Assembly: GCF_003231285.1 (NCBI RefSeq)
Contig: NZ_QKNS01000002.1
Location: 434,001 to 498,000 of the forward strand
From: Hymenobacter sediminis
GTDB lineage: Bacteria > Bacteroidota > Bacteroidia > Cytophagales > Hymenobacteraceae
Direction: 5' to 3'
Length of the DNA: 64,000 nucleotides
Part shown: in pieces, positions 18,270-27,638 of the stretch
Position numbering within the stretch: position 1 is the first letter of the stretch
Layout of the letters: each line of letters begins with the position of its first letter
Notes under the pieces: model-generated
Databases searched by the model: none
What the model was told of the DNA's origin: nothing
Seen by the model: the letters and a program-made list of their open reading frames with translations, nothing else
Translations under genes and position numbers: made by a program

Positions 18270-18620
18270 ATGGCCATCATGATAACCGACGAGTGCATCA
18301 ACTGTGGTGCCTGCGAACCGGAATGCCCTAATACTGCCATCTACGAAGGCGGCGCTCAGTGGCGCTGGGCCGATGGAACGAGCTTGAAAGAAGTACAGGT
18401 AGACGGCGGTGAAACCGTATCCGGCACTTCGCCCCAGCGGCCTATTTCTGACGAGTACTACTACATCGTATCCGATAAATGCACCGAGTGCGTGGGCTTC
18501 CACGAGGAGCCCCAGTGCGCTGCCGTGTGCCCTGTGGACTGCTGCGTGGATGACCCCGACTACCGCGAAACGCAGGAAAAGCTGCTCAGCAAAAAGCAGT
18601 GGCTGCACCAGGAGGCCTAA
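18270..18620 (+). CDS. 4Fe-4S dicluster ferredoxin
   Basis: The 116-residue electron carrier has one classic cluster motif [12 protein letters not shown] (Cys 9, 12, 15, 19) and a second, altered motif C-x2-C-x8-C-x3-C (Cys 71, 74, 83, 87) followed by Cys 91-92, which resembles the YfhL/Alvin-type 2[4Fe-4S] ferredoxins with an insertion in motif two. It acts in the cytoplasm as a low-potential electron donor. It is divergent from the acyl-CoA reductase, so a link to that reductase is possible. A later in-frame ATG (codon 4) is an alternative start. Confidence 0.9.
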   Translation: MAIMITDECINCGACEPECPNTAIYEGGAQWRWADGTSLKEVQVDGGETVSGTSPQRPISDEYYYIVSDKCTECVGFHEEPQCAAVCPVDCCVDDPDYRETQEKLLSKKQWLHQEA

Positions 18621-18652
18621 GCCCTACCTGCTGCCACCAGCCCAAGCTACCC

Positions 18653-18682
18653 AAGAGCTGCTTCCACCTGGAGGCAGCTCTT
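18653..18682 (+). terminator. Terminator after the ferredoxin gene
   Basis: AAGAGCTGC (18653-18661) pairs with GCAGCTCTT (18674-18682), followed by TTGTTGTTT, 33 nt after the stop. Confidence 0.7.
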
Positions 18683-18747
18683 GTTGTTTACCGGGCTGCT
18701 CTGCGCTATGCTCCGAAGCATACCTGGGCTAGCCCGCCCGAAATGTC

Positions 18748-18755
18748 TACTTTTG
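18748..18755 (+). promoter_or_regulatory. -7 promoter box for valS
   Basis: TACTTTTG matches TAnnTTTG, 30 nt before the valS ATG. Confidence 0.55.
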
Positions 18756-18784
18756 CCCGTATTCTGAACTGATTCCCTTCGACG

Positions 18785-21415
18785 ATGTCCATCGCCAAAA
18801 CCTATACTCCCGCCGACGTTGAAGCCAAGTGGTACCAGCGCTGGCAGGAGCAGGGCTTCTTCAAAGCCAAAGCCAATCCTCGCAAACAGCCGTATTCGGT
18901 AGTAATTCCGCCGCCTAACGTAACGGGCGTGCTGCACATGGGCCACATGCTGAACAATACCATTCAGGATGTGCTGGTGCGCCGGGCCCGCATGCAGGGC
19001 AAGGAAGCGTGCTGGGTGCCCGGCACCGACCACGCCAGCATTGCCACCGAAGCCAAGGTAGTAGCCCTGCTCAAGGAGAAAGGCATCGAGAAGAAAGACC
19101 TGACCCGGGAGCAGTTCCTGGAGCACGCCTGGGAGTGGAAGGAGAAGTACGGTGGCATCATTCTGGAGCAGCTCAAGAAGCTGGGCGCTTCCTGCGACTG
19201 GGACCGGACGCGCTTCACCATGGAGCCCGAACTGACCGAGGCCGTGCTGCGTGTATTCGTGGACCTGTTCCAGAAAGGCCTGATTTACCGCGGTATCCGG
19301 ATGGTAAACTGGGACCCGAAAGGCGGCACAGCGCTCAGCGACGAGGAAGTAATTCCCAAGGACACGATGGCCAAGATGTACCACCTGACCTACGAGGTAG
19401 TAGGGCAGGAGGGGCAGTTCCTGACGGTGGCCACCTCCCGGCCCGAAACCATCATGGCCGACGTGGCCGTGGCGGTGAACCCGAACGATGAGCGGTACAC
19501 TCATTTGCATGGGGCAAAAGTGCGCATTCCGCTGCTGGGCCGCGAAATTCCGGTGATTCTGGACGAGTACGTGAGCATCGACTTCGGCACCGGAGCCCTA
19601 AAGGTGACGCCCGCCCACGACCTGAATGACTATGAGCTGGGCCTGAAGCATAACCTGCCGGTTATCGACATCCTGAACAACGACGGTACGCTGAATGAAA
19701 AAGCGCAGCTGTACGTAGGTCAGGACCGCTTTGCCGCCCGCCGCAACATTGTGAAGGACCTGGAAGATGCCGGCTACCTGGTAAAGGTGGAGGAATACGC
19801 CAGCGTGCTGCAGACCTCGGAGCGCACCGGCGCCGTGATTGAGCCCCGCCTGAGCTTGCAGTGGTTCCTGAAAATGGAGCATCTGGCCAAGCCCGCCCTG
19901 GAGGTAGTCGAAAGCGACGAAATCAAGCTGCACCCGCCCAAGTTCAAGAACATGTACCGGGTGTGGATGGAGAACGTGCGCGACTGGTGCATTTCGCGGC
20001 AGCTGTGGTGGGGCCAGCGCATTCCGGCCTACTACCTGCCCGATGGCACCTTCGTGGTAGCCTTGAGCGCCGAAGAAGCCCTGAAGCAAGCGCGCGAGCA
20101 AAGCGGCAACGACGACCTGCAGCTCTCGGATCTGCGTCAGGACGAGGACGTGCTGGATACCTGGTTCTCGTCGTGGCTGTGGCCGATTTCGGTATTCGAT
20201 GGGTTCAAGGACCCCGACAACGCCGACGTCAACTATTTCTACCCCACCGACGACCTCGTAACGGCCCCCGAAATCCTGTTTTTCTGGGTGGCCCGCATGA
20301 TTATGGCCGGGCTGGAGTACCGCAAGGAAGTGCCCTTCCGCAATGTGTACCTCACGGGCATCGTGCGCGACGCCCAGGGCCGCAAGATGAGCAAGAGCCT
20401 CGGCAACTCGCCCGACCCGCTGGACCTCATTGCCGACTACGGCGCCGACGGCGTGCGCACCGGCATGCTGTTCAGCTCCCCGGCCGGCAACGATTTGCTG
20501 TTCGATATCAAGCTAGTAGAGCAGGGCCGCAACTTCACCAACAAGCTCTGGAACGCCTTCCGCCTCATCAAAGGATGGGAGGTAGATGCCACCCTGCCGT
20601 TCGCCAATGAGAAGGCGGTAGAGTGGTTCGGGGCCAAGTTGCAGACGACCCTGCAGGAGCTGGACGAGCACTTCGACAAGTTCCGGATGTCGGATGCGCT
20701 GATGACCATCTACAAGCTGGTGTGGGACGATTTCTGCTCCGTGTACCTGGAGATGATCAAGCCCGCTTACCAGGCACCTATCGACCCCGAAACCTTGCGC
20801 CTCACCACCGGCTACCTCGAAACCCTGCTCAAGTTGCTGCACCCGTTCATGCCCTTCATCACCGAAGAAATCTGGCATGAGCTGGCCGAGCGTGGCCCCA
20901 AGGACTACGTGTGCGTGGCCGCCTGGCCTAAGGCTCAACCCGTGGCGAACAGCGCGGAGCTGCTGGCCCGTATGGACCGCGCCCTCGACGTCGTGGCTGG
21001 CGTGCGTAACATCCGCAACCAGAAGGGCCTGGGCCCCAACAAGCCCCTGACCCTGGCCGCCAAAACCGACGATGCTCAGCTGCTGCAGGACTACGACGGC
21101 ATCATCCGCAAGCTGGCGGCCCTCACTGAAATCAGTGTGGTAGAGGCTGCCCCAGCTGCTGCGGTAGGCTTTGTGTCGGGCGGGGCGGAGTTCTTTGTGC
21201 CCCTGGAAGGCCAGATTGACCTCGGGGCCGAGAAGGAGCGCCTGACCAAGGAGTTGGAATACGCCCAGGGCTTCCGCGACTCGGTGCTGAAAAAGCTGGC
21301 AAACGAGAAGTTCGTGCAGAACGCCAAGCCCGACCTGGTGGAGCGGGAGCGGCAGAAGCTGGCCGACGCCGAAGCCAAGATTACGGCCCTGGAGCAGAGC
21401 CTAACCGCACTGTAA
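18785..21415 (+). CDS. valS: Valine-tRNA ligase
   Basis: An 876-residue class I aminoacyl-tRNA synthetase that charges tRNA-Val. The HIGH motif appears as HMGH in PPPNVTGVLHMGHML (about residue 39-53), the editing CP1 domain occupies about 180-400, KMSKS lies in GRKMSKSLGNSPDP near 537, and the C-terminal 65 residues form the tRNA-binding coiled coil (LGAEKERLTKELEYAQGF). Length and domain order are normal. It has its own promoter box and terminator and is not part of an operon. Confidence 0.97.
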   Translation: MSIAKTYTPADVEAKWYQRWQEQGFFKAKANPRKQPYSVVIPPPNVTGVLHMGHMLNNTIQDVLVRRARMQGKEACWVPGTDHASIATEAKVVALLKEKGIEKKDLTREQFLEHAWEWKEKYGGIILEQLKKLGASCDWDRTRFTMEPELTEAVLRVFVDLFQKGLIYRGIRMVNWDPKGGTALSDEEVIPKDTMAKMYHLTYEVVGQEGQFLTVATSRPETIMADVAVAVNPNDERYTHLHGAKVRIPLLGREIPVILDEYVSIDFGTGALKVTPAHDLNDYELGLKHNLPVIDILNNDGTLNEKAQLYVGQDRFAARRNIVKDLEDAGYLVKVEEYASVLQTSERTGAVIEPRLSLQWFLKMEHLAKPALEVVESDEIKLHPPKFKNMYRVWMENVRDWCISRQLWWGQRIPAYYLPDGTFVVALSAEEALKQAREQSGNDDLQLSDLRQDEDVLDTWFSSWLWPISVFDGFKDPDNADVNYFYPTDDLVTAPEILFFWVARMIMAGLEYRKEVPFRNVYLTGIVRDAQGRKMSKSLGNSPDPLDLIADYGADGVRTGMLFSSPAGNDLLFDIKLVEQGRNFTNKLWNAFRLIKGWEVDATLPFANEKAVEWFGAKLQTTLQELDEHFDKFRMSDALMTIYKLVWDDFCSVYLEMIKPAYQAPIDPETLRLTTGYLETLLKLLHPFMPFITEEIWHELAERGPKDYVCVAAWPKAQPVANSAELLARMDRALDVVAGVRNIRNQKGLGPNKPLTLAAKTDDAQLLQDYDGIIRKLAALTEISVVEAAPAAAVGFVSGGAEFFVPLEGQIDLGAEKERLTKELEYAQGFRDSVLKKLANEKFVQNAKPDLVERERQKLADAEAKITALEQSLTAL

Positions 21416-21434
21416 TACAAGTTGAAAATCTGCC

Positions 21435-21468
21435 AAAAAGGCCGCCGCGGTAACGTGGCGGCCTTTTT
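21435..21468 (+). terminator. Terminator after valS
   Basis: AAAAAGGCCGCC (21435-21446) pairs with GGCGGCCTTTTT (21457-21468), 19 nt after the stop. Confidence 0.85.
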
Positions 21469-21487
21469 GTTTGCAGGAAAACTTACC

Positions 21488-21577
21488 TGTAATCCGGAGC
21501 GGAGCGAAGGACCTCTACCAAGGGTAAGCACTACCCACGCGAAGCGGTAGAGGTCCTTCGCTCCGCTCCGGATGACA
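21488..21577. repeat. Dispersed palindromic repeat, copy 2 (GTCATCC family)
   Basis: A 90-bp element with 28-bp perfect arms (21492-21519 and 21546-21573, inner word AAGGACCTCTACC / GGTAGAGGTCCTT). The outer ends TGTAATCC and GGATGACA match the TGTCATCC ends of copies 1 and 3 except for one base. It lies directly behind the valS terminator. Confidence 0.88.
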
Positions 21578-21656
21578 AGTGGGGAGGACAGGATGCCCCC
21601 TCGTATTGAAATTTCTCTTTCCTTTAGCGCAGTAGTTCACTTCAATTTCTTGCGCT

Positions 21657-23786
21657 ATGAAACCATTGTATACCCTGCTGACGGGTCTGGGCGTACTGCT
21701 GAGCAGTGCGGCTGCGGCTCAGTCGGCTACCCCATCTGCCATGCCCAAACCTCCCATAGCGGCTATCAAGCCCAAAGAACTTAAGTCTCCTTTTGGTACG
21801 CGCACCGACAATTACTACTGGCTGAATCAGCGCGAAAACCCGGAAGTAATCAGCTACCTCAACGCCGAAAACGCCTATTTCGAGCAGCAAATGGCTCCCG
21901 TGAAAGGACTGGAGGAAAAGCTGTTCCAGGAAATTAAAGGGCGCATTAAGGAGCAGGATGAGTCGGTGCCCTACCGCGACAACGGGTACTACTACTACAC
22001 CCGTTTCGAGGCCGGGGCCGAGTACCCGATTTACTGCCGCAAGAAGGGTAGCCTGACCGCGCCCGAGGAGGTACTGCTCAACGCCAACGAGCTGGGCAAA
22101 GGCAAAGCCTACTACCAGATTGGCGGCTTCGAAGTCAGCGACGACAACCAAGTGCTGGCTTATTCTGAGGACGTAGTGAGTCGCCGCCTCTACACCCTGC
22201 GCTTCCGCAACCTGAAAACTGGTCAGCTCTACCCCGAGCAAATCATCAATACCAGCGGCAATGCCGTGTGGGCCGCCGACAACAAAACGGTGTTCTATAC
22301 CCGCAAGGACCCTGGCACCCTGCTCGATTACCAGCTCTACCGTCATACCCTGGGCACCGACCCCAGCAAGGACCAGCTGGTGTACGAGGAAAAGGACAAC
22401 ACCTACCGCATCCACGTCGGCCGCTCGAAGTCGCGCAAGTACATTTTCCTGCAAGCGGGTAGTACCATGTCGTCGGAAACCCGGTTCCTGGAAGCGGCTA
22501 CCCCCACGGCGGCGCTGAAGGTGTTTCTGCCCCGCGAGGCTGACCACCTGTACGACGTGGAGCACTTCGGCAACGAGTTTTACGTGCACTCCAACGCCGG
22601 TGCGCCCAACTTTCGGCTGCTGAAAACGCCTGTGAGCAACACCGCCAAAACAGCCTGGCAGGAGGTAATTCCGCACCGCAAGGACGTGTTTCTGGAGAAC
22701 ATGGAGCTGTTCAAGGACTACCTCGTGCTGGGCGAGCGAAAGGAAGGACTGCTGCAACTGCGTGTAATCCGGTGGAAGGACAAGCAGGAACACTACCTCA
22801 ACTTCGGGGAGCCGGCCTATACCGCCGCCATCAGCATAAACCCCGAGTTTGATACGCCGGTGCTGCGCTACAGCTACTCCTCCCTGACTACCCCTAGCTC
22901 CACCTTCGACTATGACATGCAGGCCCGCACCAAAAAGCTGCTCAAGGAGCAGGCCGTGCTAGGGGGCTTCAACAAGGAAGACTACGTGACCGAGCGCCAG
23001 TACGCTACCGCTGCTGATGGTACGAAGATTCCGATGTCCATTGTGTACAAGAAGGGCTTTAAGAAGGATGGTAGCGCGCCGGTGCTGCAGTACGCTTACG
23101 GCTCCTACGGCTACTCTACCAACCCCACGTTCAGCGCGGCTCGTCTGAGCTTGCTCGATAGGGGCTTTGCCTACGTGATTTGCCACATCCGGGGCGGGCA
23201 GGAAATGGGCCGGCAGTGGTACGAGGACGGTAAGAAACTCAAGAAGAAAAACACCTTCACCGACTTCACCGACTGCTCCAAATTCCTGATTGACCAGAAG
23301 TACACCTCCGCGCAGAAGCTGTTTGCTATGGGCGGCTCGGCGGGCGGCCTGCTCATGGGCGCCGTGGTGAACAACCACCCCGAGTATTACAAGGGGGTAG
23401 TGGCCGCCGTACCCTTCGTGGACGTGGTAACCACCATGCTCGACGAAAGCATTCCGCTGACTACCGGGGAGTACGACGAGTGGGGCAACCCCAATAAAAA
23501 GGAGTTCTACGAGTACATGCTCAGCTACTCGCCCTACGACCAGGTGAAGGCCCAGGCCTACCCCAATATGCTGGTTACCACTGGCCTGCACGACTCGCAG
23601 GTGCAGTACTTTGAGCCGGCCAAGTGGGTAGCCAAGCTGCGCACCGTAAAGACGGATAACAACCTCCTGCTTCTGCACACCGACATGGCGGCTGGCCACG
23701 GCGGTGCCTCCGGCCGCTTCAAGTCCATCCACGATACGGCCCGGCAGTTTGCCTTCATGCTCATGCTGCTGGGCGTAAAGGCCTAG
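21657..23786 (+). CDS. Periplasmic S9 prolyl oligopeptidase (oligopeptidase B type)
   Basis: A 709-residue serine peptidase. Residues 1-21 are a signal peptide (SSAAAAQ), so it is exported. A seven-bladed beta-propeller (about 75-430) filters substrates, and the alpha/beta hydrolase domain carries the nucleophile Ser in GGSAGG (about 562), Asp in GLHDSQV (about 645) and His in AAGHGG (about 680). The HIRGGQEMGRQWYEDGKK segment is typical of oligopeptidase B (PtrB), which cleaves short peptides after basic residues. A palindromic repeat follows 40 bp after the stop. Substrate preference is inferred from family resemblance. Confidence 0.9.
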   Translation: MKPLYTLLTGLGVLLSSAAAAQSATPSAMPKPPIAAIKPKELKSPFGTRTDNYYWLNQRENPEVISYLNAENAYFEQQMAPVKGLEEKLFQEIKGRIKEQDESVPYRDNGYYYYTRFEAGAEYPIYCRKKGSLTAPEEVLLNANELGKGKAYYQIGGFEVSDDNQVLAYSEDVVSRRLYTLRFRNLKTGQLYPEQIINTSGNAVWAADNKTVFYTRKDPGTLLDYQLYRHTLGTDPSKDQLVYEEKDNTYRIHVGRSKSRKYIFLQAGSTMSSETRFLEAATPTAALKVFLPREADHLYDVEHFGNEFYVHSNAGAPNFRLLKTPVSNTAKTAWQEVIPHRKDVFLENMELFKDYLVLGERKEGLLQLRVIRWKDKQEHYLNFGEPAYTAAISINPEFDTPVLRYSYSSLTTPSSTFDYDMQARTKKLLKEQAVLGGFNKEDYVTERQYATAADGTKIPMSIVYKKGFKKDGSAPVLQYAYGSYGYSTNPTFSAARLSLLDRGFAYVICHIRGGQEMGRQWYEDGKKLKKKNTFTDFTDCSKFLIDQKYTSAQKLFAMGGSAGGLLMGAVVNNHPEYYKGVVAAVPFVDVVTTMLDESIPLTTGEYDEWGNPNKKEFYEYMLSYSPYDQVKAQAYPNMLVTTGLHDSQVQYFEPAKWVAKLRTVKTDNNLLLLHTDMAAGHGGASGRFKSIHDTARQFAFMLMLLGVKA

Positions 23787-23825
23787 GACCGCTGATTTCC
23801 TGCCTGCTCACCGACAAGTACTATC

Positions 23826-23918
23826 TGTCATCCTGAGCAAAGCGAAGGACCTCTCCCGCTGACTAACCTAATCGTGCGGACGAAGCGGGAGAGGTTCTTC
23901 GCTCTGCTCAGGATGGCA
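23826..23918. repeat. Dispersed palindromic repeat, copy 3 (GTCATCC family)
   Basis: A 93-bp element. TGTCATCCTGAGCAAAGCGA at the left faces GCTCTGCTCAGGATGGCA at the right, and the inner arms AGGACCTCTCCCGCT and AGCGGGAGAGGTTCT differ by one base when paired. The loop is unrelated to the other copies. Confidence 0.87.
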
Positions 23919-23925
23919 ATAAACA

Positions 23926-23958
23926 GAAAAGCCGCTTCAGGAATGGAGCGGCTTTTTC
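23926..23958 (+). terminator. Terminator downstream of the S9 peptidase
   Basis: AAAAGCCGCT (23927-23936) pairs with AGCGGCTTTT (23947-23956), then T-rich. It stands beyond the palindromic repeat, 140 nt after the peptidase stop. The remaining 170 bp up to the next promoter box hold nothing I can name. Confidence 0.75.
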
Positions 23959-24126
23959 ATTTGGCCTGGGCAGTATTTCCGCAAATATCCGGGCCTGCGT
24001 GCGACCCTTCAGCCAAAGTTGCGTCTGTGGCTGCGGTTGCTCGGTATTCACACGGACTTTCTTCGGCTTTCGGGGCAGAAATAAACCGCTTGGTCGGGTT
24101 CATTTCTGTAGCTCTAGTCGGCCGGA

Positions 24127-24134
24127 TAGGTTTG
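24127..24134 (+). promoter_or_regulatory. -7 promoter box for the 24199 barrel protein
   Basis: TAGGTTTG matches TAnnTTTG, 64 nt before the chosen ATG at 24199. Confidence 0.45.
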
Positions 24135-24198
24135 CGCTAGCAAAGCAGGTAGGATGATGAATACTGCTCGCCGAGCGTCGCTATTTCCCCTCACCCAT

Positions 24199-26826
24199 AT
24201 GAAAAAGCTCTTCTTTCTTATTCTTATAACGGGTAGCGGCCACACGGTGCTGGCCCAGATGCCCGGTGGTGGCGAACGACCAGCCGGAGCTGGTCGGCCC
24301 GCCGGAGCCGGTGGCCCACCGGCCGCAGCTGCCCAGCCCCAGCAGGGGAGTGGCCGCATTACAGGCACGGTTACCGACGCTGCTACCAAGCAACCGGTGC
24401 CCTACGCTACCGTGGCCCTGGTAAACCCGGCCACCGGCAAACCGGTAGATGGCACTGCCGCCGACGACAACGGCAAGTTCACACTCCCGCGCGTGGCGGC
24501 AGGTACTTATACCGTGCAGGTGAGCTTTATCGGCTATAAGCTGGTAGAGAAGACGGGGGTAGTCATTACCGCTGCTGGCAACACCGTGGCCCTGGGCAGC
24601 GTGTCCCTGGAGTCGTCGGCGCAGGCCCTGGGCGAGGTGCGCGTGGAAGGCCAGCGCAGTATGGTAGAGGAGAAGGTAGACCGCACGGTGTACAACGCCG
24701 AGAAAGACGAAACCACCCGCGGCGGCGACGCTACCGATGTGCTTAAGCGCGTGCCCAATCTGTCGGTGGACCTCGATGGCAACGTGAGCCTGCGCGGTAG
24801 CCAGAACATCCGGGTGCTCATCAACAACCGGCCCAGCACCATCTCGGCCAACAGCATTGCCGACGCCCTCAAGCAAATTCCAGCCGACCAGATCAAGACC
24901 GTGGAGGTAATTACCTCGCCCTCGGCCAAGTACGATGCCGAAGGCTCGGGCGGTATCATCAACATCGTTACGAAGCAGAATAACCTGCAGGGCTTTACCC
25001 TGGATTTGCGCTCCAGCGCCGGTTTGCGTGGCTCCGATTTGGGCTTGAACGCCTCGTACCGGGTAGGGAAGATGGGCTTCTCGCTGGGTGGCGGCGGCCG
25101 CGCCCAGTACAACACGCCCGGCAGCTTCCGCAACGAGCAAGAGTCTTACACTGTGCAAGGTAGCAACCTGAGCACGCGCCGCTTGGCCAGCCAAACCATC
25201 CAGAGCGCCGATACGCGCCAGCAGAACCTGTTTGGGCGCTATTCTTTCGGGTGGGACTACGACATCAACAAGTACAACTTCCTCTCGGCTTCGGTGCAGC
25301 TAGGCCTGCGCAACGGCACCAGCTACCAGGACGGACTGGCCACCAACTCTACGTTCTATTCTTACCCCTTAGTGCCGTTTTACCCGGTAACGCCGGTTAC
25401 TAGTTCTACGGAAAGCAGCAGCAGCTTGCGCAATGTGAAAGTGCTCGATAACTCGAACACGCTGGACGCTACCCTCAATTACACTCGCACCTTCGAGACG
25501 CCCCAGCGCGAGTTCAGTATTTTAGGCCAGTACAGCCGCAACACGCGCAACAACAACTTCACCAACCTGATTCTGGAAGGTGAGGGAGCCGGCAACAACC
25601 GCCGCAACGAAAACGATAGCTACAACGAGGAGGTAACCATTCAGGCTGATTACCAGACGCCGCTGAGCAAAACGCAGCTGCTGGAGTTCGGGGCCAAAGA
25701 CATCATGCGCCGCGTGAACAGCGACTATACCACGTACCTGAATGGCCAAGCCCTGAGTGGCACCAACCTCTCGAACGTGTTTGACTACAACCAGAACGTA
25801 GCCGCCGCTTATGCCTCCTACACCCTGGGCTTCCTGAAAAACTATACCCTGAAGGCCGGTGCCCGCTATGAGTACACGACCATCAATGCCGACTTCCGCA
25901 CCGAAAACTCACCTTCCATTCCTTCCTACGGGGTGCTGGTACCTAGCGTGAACGTATCGCGCAAGCTGGCCAACGGCAACGTGCTGAAGGCAGCCTACAA
26001 CAACCGGATTCAGCGGCCCTCCTTGCAGTTCCTGAACCCCAACCGACAGGCGCCTAACCCCCTGAATGTTACCATCGGTAACCCGGAGCTGGAGCCCGAG
26101 CGCACCAACAACTTCGAGGTGGGCTATAACACATTTATCAAGCAAACCTCGCTGAACTTCACGGCTTTCGCGCGCAACACCACCGGCTCCATCCAGCCTG
26201 TGCGCACCATCAGCAGTGATACGCTGATTACCCGCTTCCAGAACATTGGCCAGGAGAATGCCTACGGCGGCAGCATGAACGCCAACGTTAACATCAACAA
26301 CAAGCTGACGCTGGGAGCTGGAGTAGATGTGTACTACGCCATGCTGGACAATAAGCTGAGCGACCCGCTGTACGCTGCTAGTAACAAGGGCTGGGTGGCC
26401 AGTGCCCGCCTGATGGGAGGCTATAATTTCACGAAAGGCTGGGGCCTGCAGGCGTTCAGCTTCTACCGTGGCCGGCAGGTGCAGCTCCAGGGCTACCAGG
26501 GCGGTTTCGGGGTGTATAGCCTGAGCGTGAAGAAAGACTTTGCCGAAAAGAAGGGCACCATCGGCTTTGGGGCCGATAACTTCTTCACGCCTACCAACCG
26601 CATCCGCAATTCCATCAGCTCGGCTACGCTGGACCAGAACAGCGTGAACGTATTACACCGCACCAGCCTGCGCGTAAACTTTAGCTACCGCATCGGTAAG
26701 ATGAGCATGGCCCAACCCAAGCGCCGCCGCTCCGTCAGCAACGACGACCTGAAGGACGGCGGCTCCGACGGTGGCAACGGCGCCGGTGCTACCCCCACCC
26801 AGGGCCCCAGCGGCGGCCGGCCCTAA
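24199..26826 (+). CDS. TonB-dependent receptor-type outer-membrane barrel with CarboxypepD-like domain
   Basis: An 875-residue outer-membrane protein. Signal peptide 1-20 (ends TVLAQ), then an unusual Gly/Pro/Ala linker (about 21-50), a carboxypeptidase-regulatory-like beta-sandwich (ITGTVTDAATKQPVPYATVA, about 53-135), a plug domain (DVLKRVPNLSVDLDGNVSLR; IKTVEVITSPSAKYDAEGSG, about 180-265) and a C-terminal barrel of the outer-membrane beta-barrel type. The C-terminus ends in a second Gly/Pro-rich tail. An ATG at 24154 is in frame, but the signal peptide starts at 24199. No SusD partner is adjacent, so the cargo is unknown. Confidence 0.88.
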   Translation: MKKLFFLILITGSGHTVLAQMPGGGERPAGAGRPAGAGGPPAAAAQPQQGSGRITGTVTDAATKQPVPYATVALVNPATGKPVDGTAADDNGKFTLPRVAAGTYTVQVSFIGYKLVEKTGVVITAAGNTVALGSVSLESSAQALGEVRVEGQRSMVEEKVDRTVYNAEKDETTRGGDATDVLKRVPNLSVDLDGNVSLRGSQNIRVLINNRPSTISANSIADALKQIPADQIKTVEVITSPSAKYDAEGSGGIINIVTKQNNLQGFTLDLRSSAGLRGSDLGLNASYRVGKMGFSLGGGGRAQYNTPGSFRNEQESYTVQGSNLSTRRLASQTIQSADTRQQNLFGRYSFGWDYDINKYNFLSASVQLGLRNGTSYQDGLATNSTFYSYPLVPFYPVTPVTSSTESSSSLRNVKVLDNSNTLDATLNYTRTFETPQREFSILGQYSRNTRNNNFTNLILEGEGAGNNRRNENDSYNEEVTIQADYQTPLSKTQLLEFGAKDIMRRVNSDYTTYLNGQALSGTNLSNVFDYNQNVAAAYASYTLGFLKNYTLKAGARYEYTTINADFRTENSPSIPSYGVLVPSVNVSRKLANGNVLKAAYNNRIQRPSLQFLNPNRQAPNPLNVTIGNPELEPERTNNFEVGYNTFIKQTSLNFTAFARNTTGSIQPVRTISSDTLITRFQNIGQENAYGGSMNANVNINNKLTLGAGVDVYYAMLDNKLSDPLYAASNKGWVASARLMGGYNFTKGWGLQAFSFYRGRQVQLQGYQGGFGVYSLSVKKDFAEKKGTIGFGADNFFTPTNRIRNSISSATLDQNSVNVLHRTSLRVNFSYRIGKMSMAQPKRRRSVSNDDLKDGGSDGGNGAGATPTQGPSGGRP

Positions 26827-26845
26827 CCGGAACGCACACCAAAGC

Positions 26846-26872
26846 AAAATGCCCCTACCAAAGGGGCATTTT
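26846..26872 (+). terminator. Terminator after the 24199 barrel gene
   Basis: AAAATGCCCCT (26846-26856) pairs with AGGGGCATTTT (26862-26872), 20 nt after the stop. Confidence 0.85.
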
Positions 26873-26934
26873 CTTTTACCCTAAGCACAGCAGGTAGCCC
26901 AAAACATCTAACCCCCGGTTTTTCTTTTTATACT

Positions 26935-27543
26935 ATGATCAATCAAGCCGAAAACACTACCCCCCTCAACGCCGCGCAAGTCACCCAGCTGATTCGGGGG
27001 CGCCGGAGCATGCAGCCGGTGCTGTTTGAGCCGGGCCGCATAGTGCCCGATGCATTGGTGCACGAGCTGCTGGAAAATGCTACCTGGGCGCCCACCCACA
27101 AGCGCACCGAGCCCTGGCACTTCGTGGTATTTGCCGGGGCGGGCCGCCAAAGGCTCGCTGATTTTCAAGCTGACCTATACCGGGCCACCGCGGGCGAGAA
27201 ATTTCAGCAGGCCAAGCTGGAGAAGATGACCAACAATCCGCTGCTCAGCTCCCATATTATTGCCATCGGGCTGAAGCGCAACCCCGAGCTGCCCGAGGTA
27301 GAGGAGGTAGCGGCCGTGGCCTGCGCCGTGCAAAACCTGCACCTCTCGGCTGTAGCGCACGGGTTGGCGGGCTTCTGGAGCAGCGGCGGCGTTACCTACC
27401 TGCCCGAGGCCAAGCCTTTCTTCGGCCTTGGCCCCGACGATCAGCTGCTGGGCTTCTTCTACCTGGGCTACCCCAAAGCCGGCGCCCAGGCCCGCAGCAC
27501 CCGCAAACCTCTGGAGGAAAAAGTAACCTGGGTGCTGGCATAA
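26935..27543 (+). CDS. Nitroreductase family protein
   Basis: The 202-residue FMN-dependent oxidoreductase resembles the YdjA/TdsD-like small nitroreductases. The N-terminal RGRRSMQPVLFEPG contains the RRS motif that binds the FMN phosphate, ENATWAPTHKRTEPWHFVVF (about 47-66) is the conserved substrate/flavin region, and GLAGFWSSGGVTYLP near 142 completes the flavin site. Reduces nitro or quinone compounds with NAD(P)H; the natural substrate is unknown. Single gene between two terminator/promoter gaps. Confidence 0.88.
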   Translation: MINQAENTTPLNAAQVTQLIRGRRSMQPVLFEPGRIVPDALVHELLENATWAPTHKRTEPWHFVVFAGAGRQRLADFQADLYRATAGEKFQQAKLEKMTNNPLLSSHIIAIGLKRNPELPEVEEVAAVACAVQNLHLSAVAHGLAGFWSSGGVTYLPEAKPFFGLGPDDQLLGFFYLGYPKAGAQARSTRKPLEEKVTWVLA

Positions 27544-27638
27544 TTCCTACCCCTTCTGCTTGCCTGAAGCGGCTTACTGTATCCCGGCGAGACGCTTTTG
27601 CGTTGTCGGGGTAGTACTCACTCTTTTCCCTATATAGT

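Noticed and set aside
21642..22793. 383-codon frame antisense to the S9 peptidase
   Set aside because: Shadow of the plus-strand gene, which has the full catalytic set and signal peptide.
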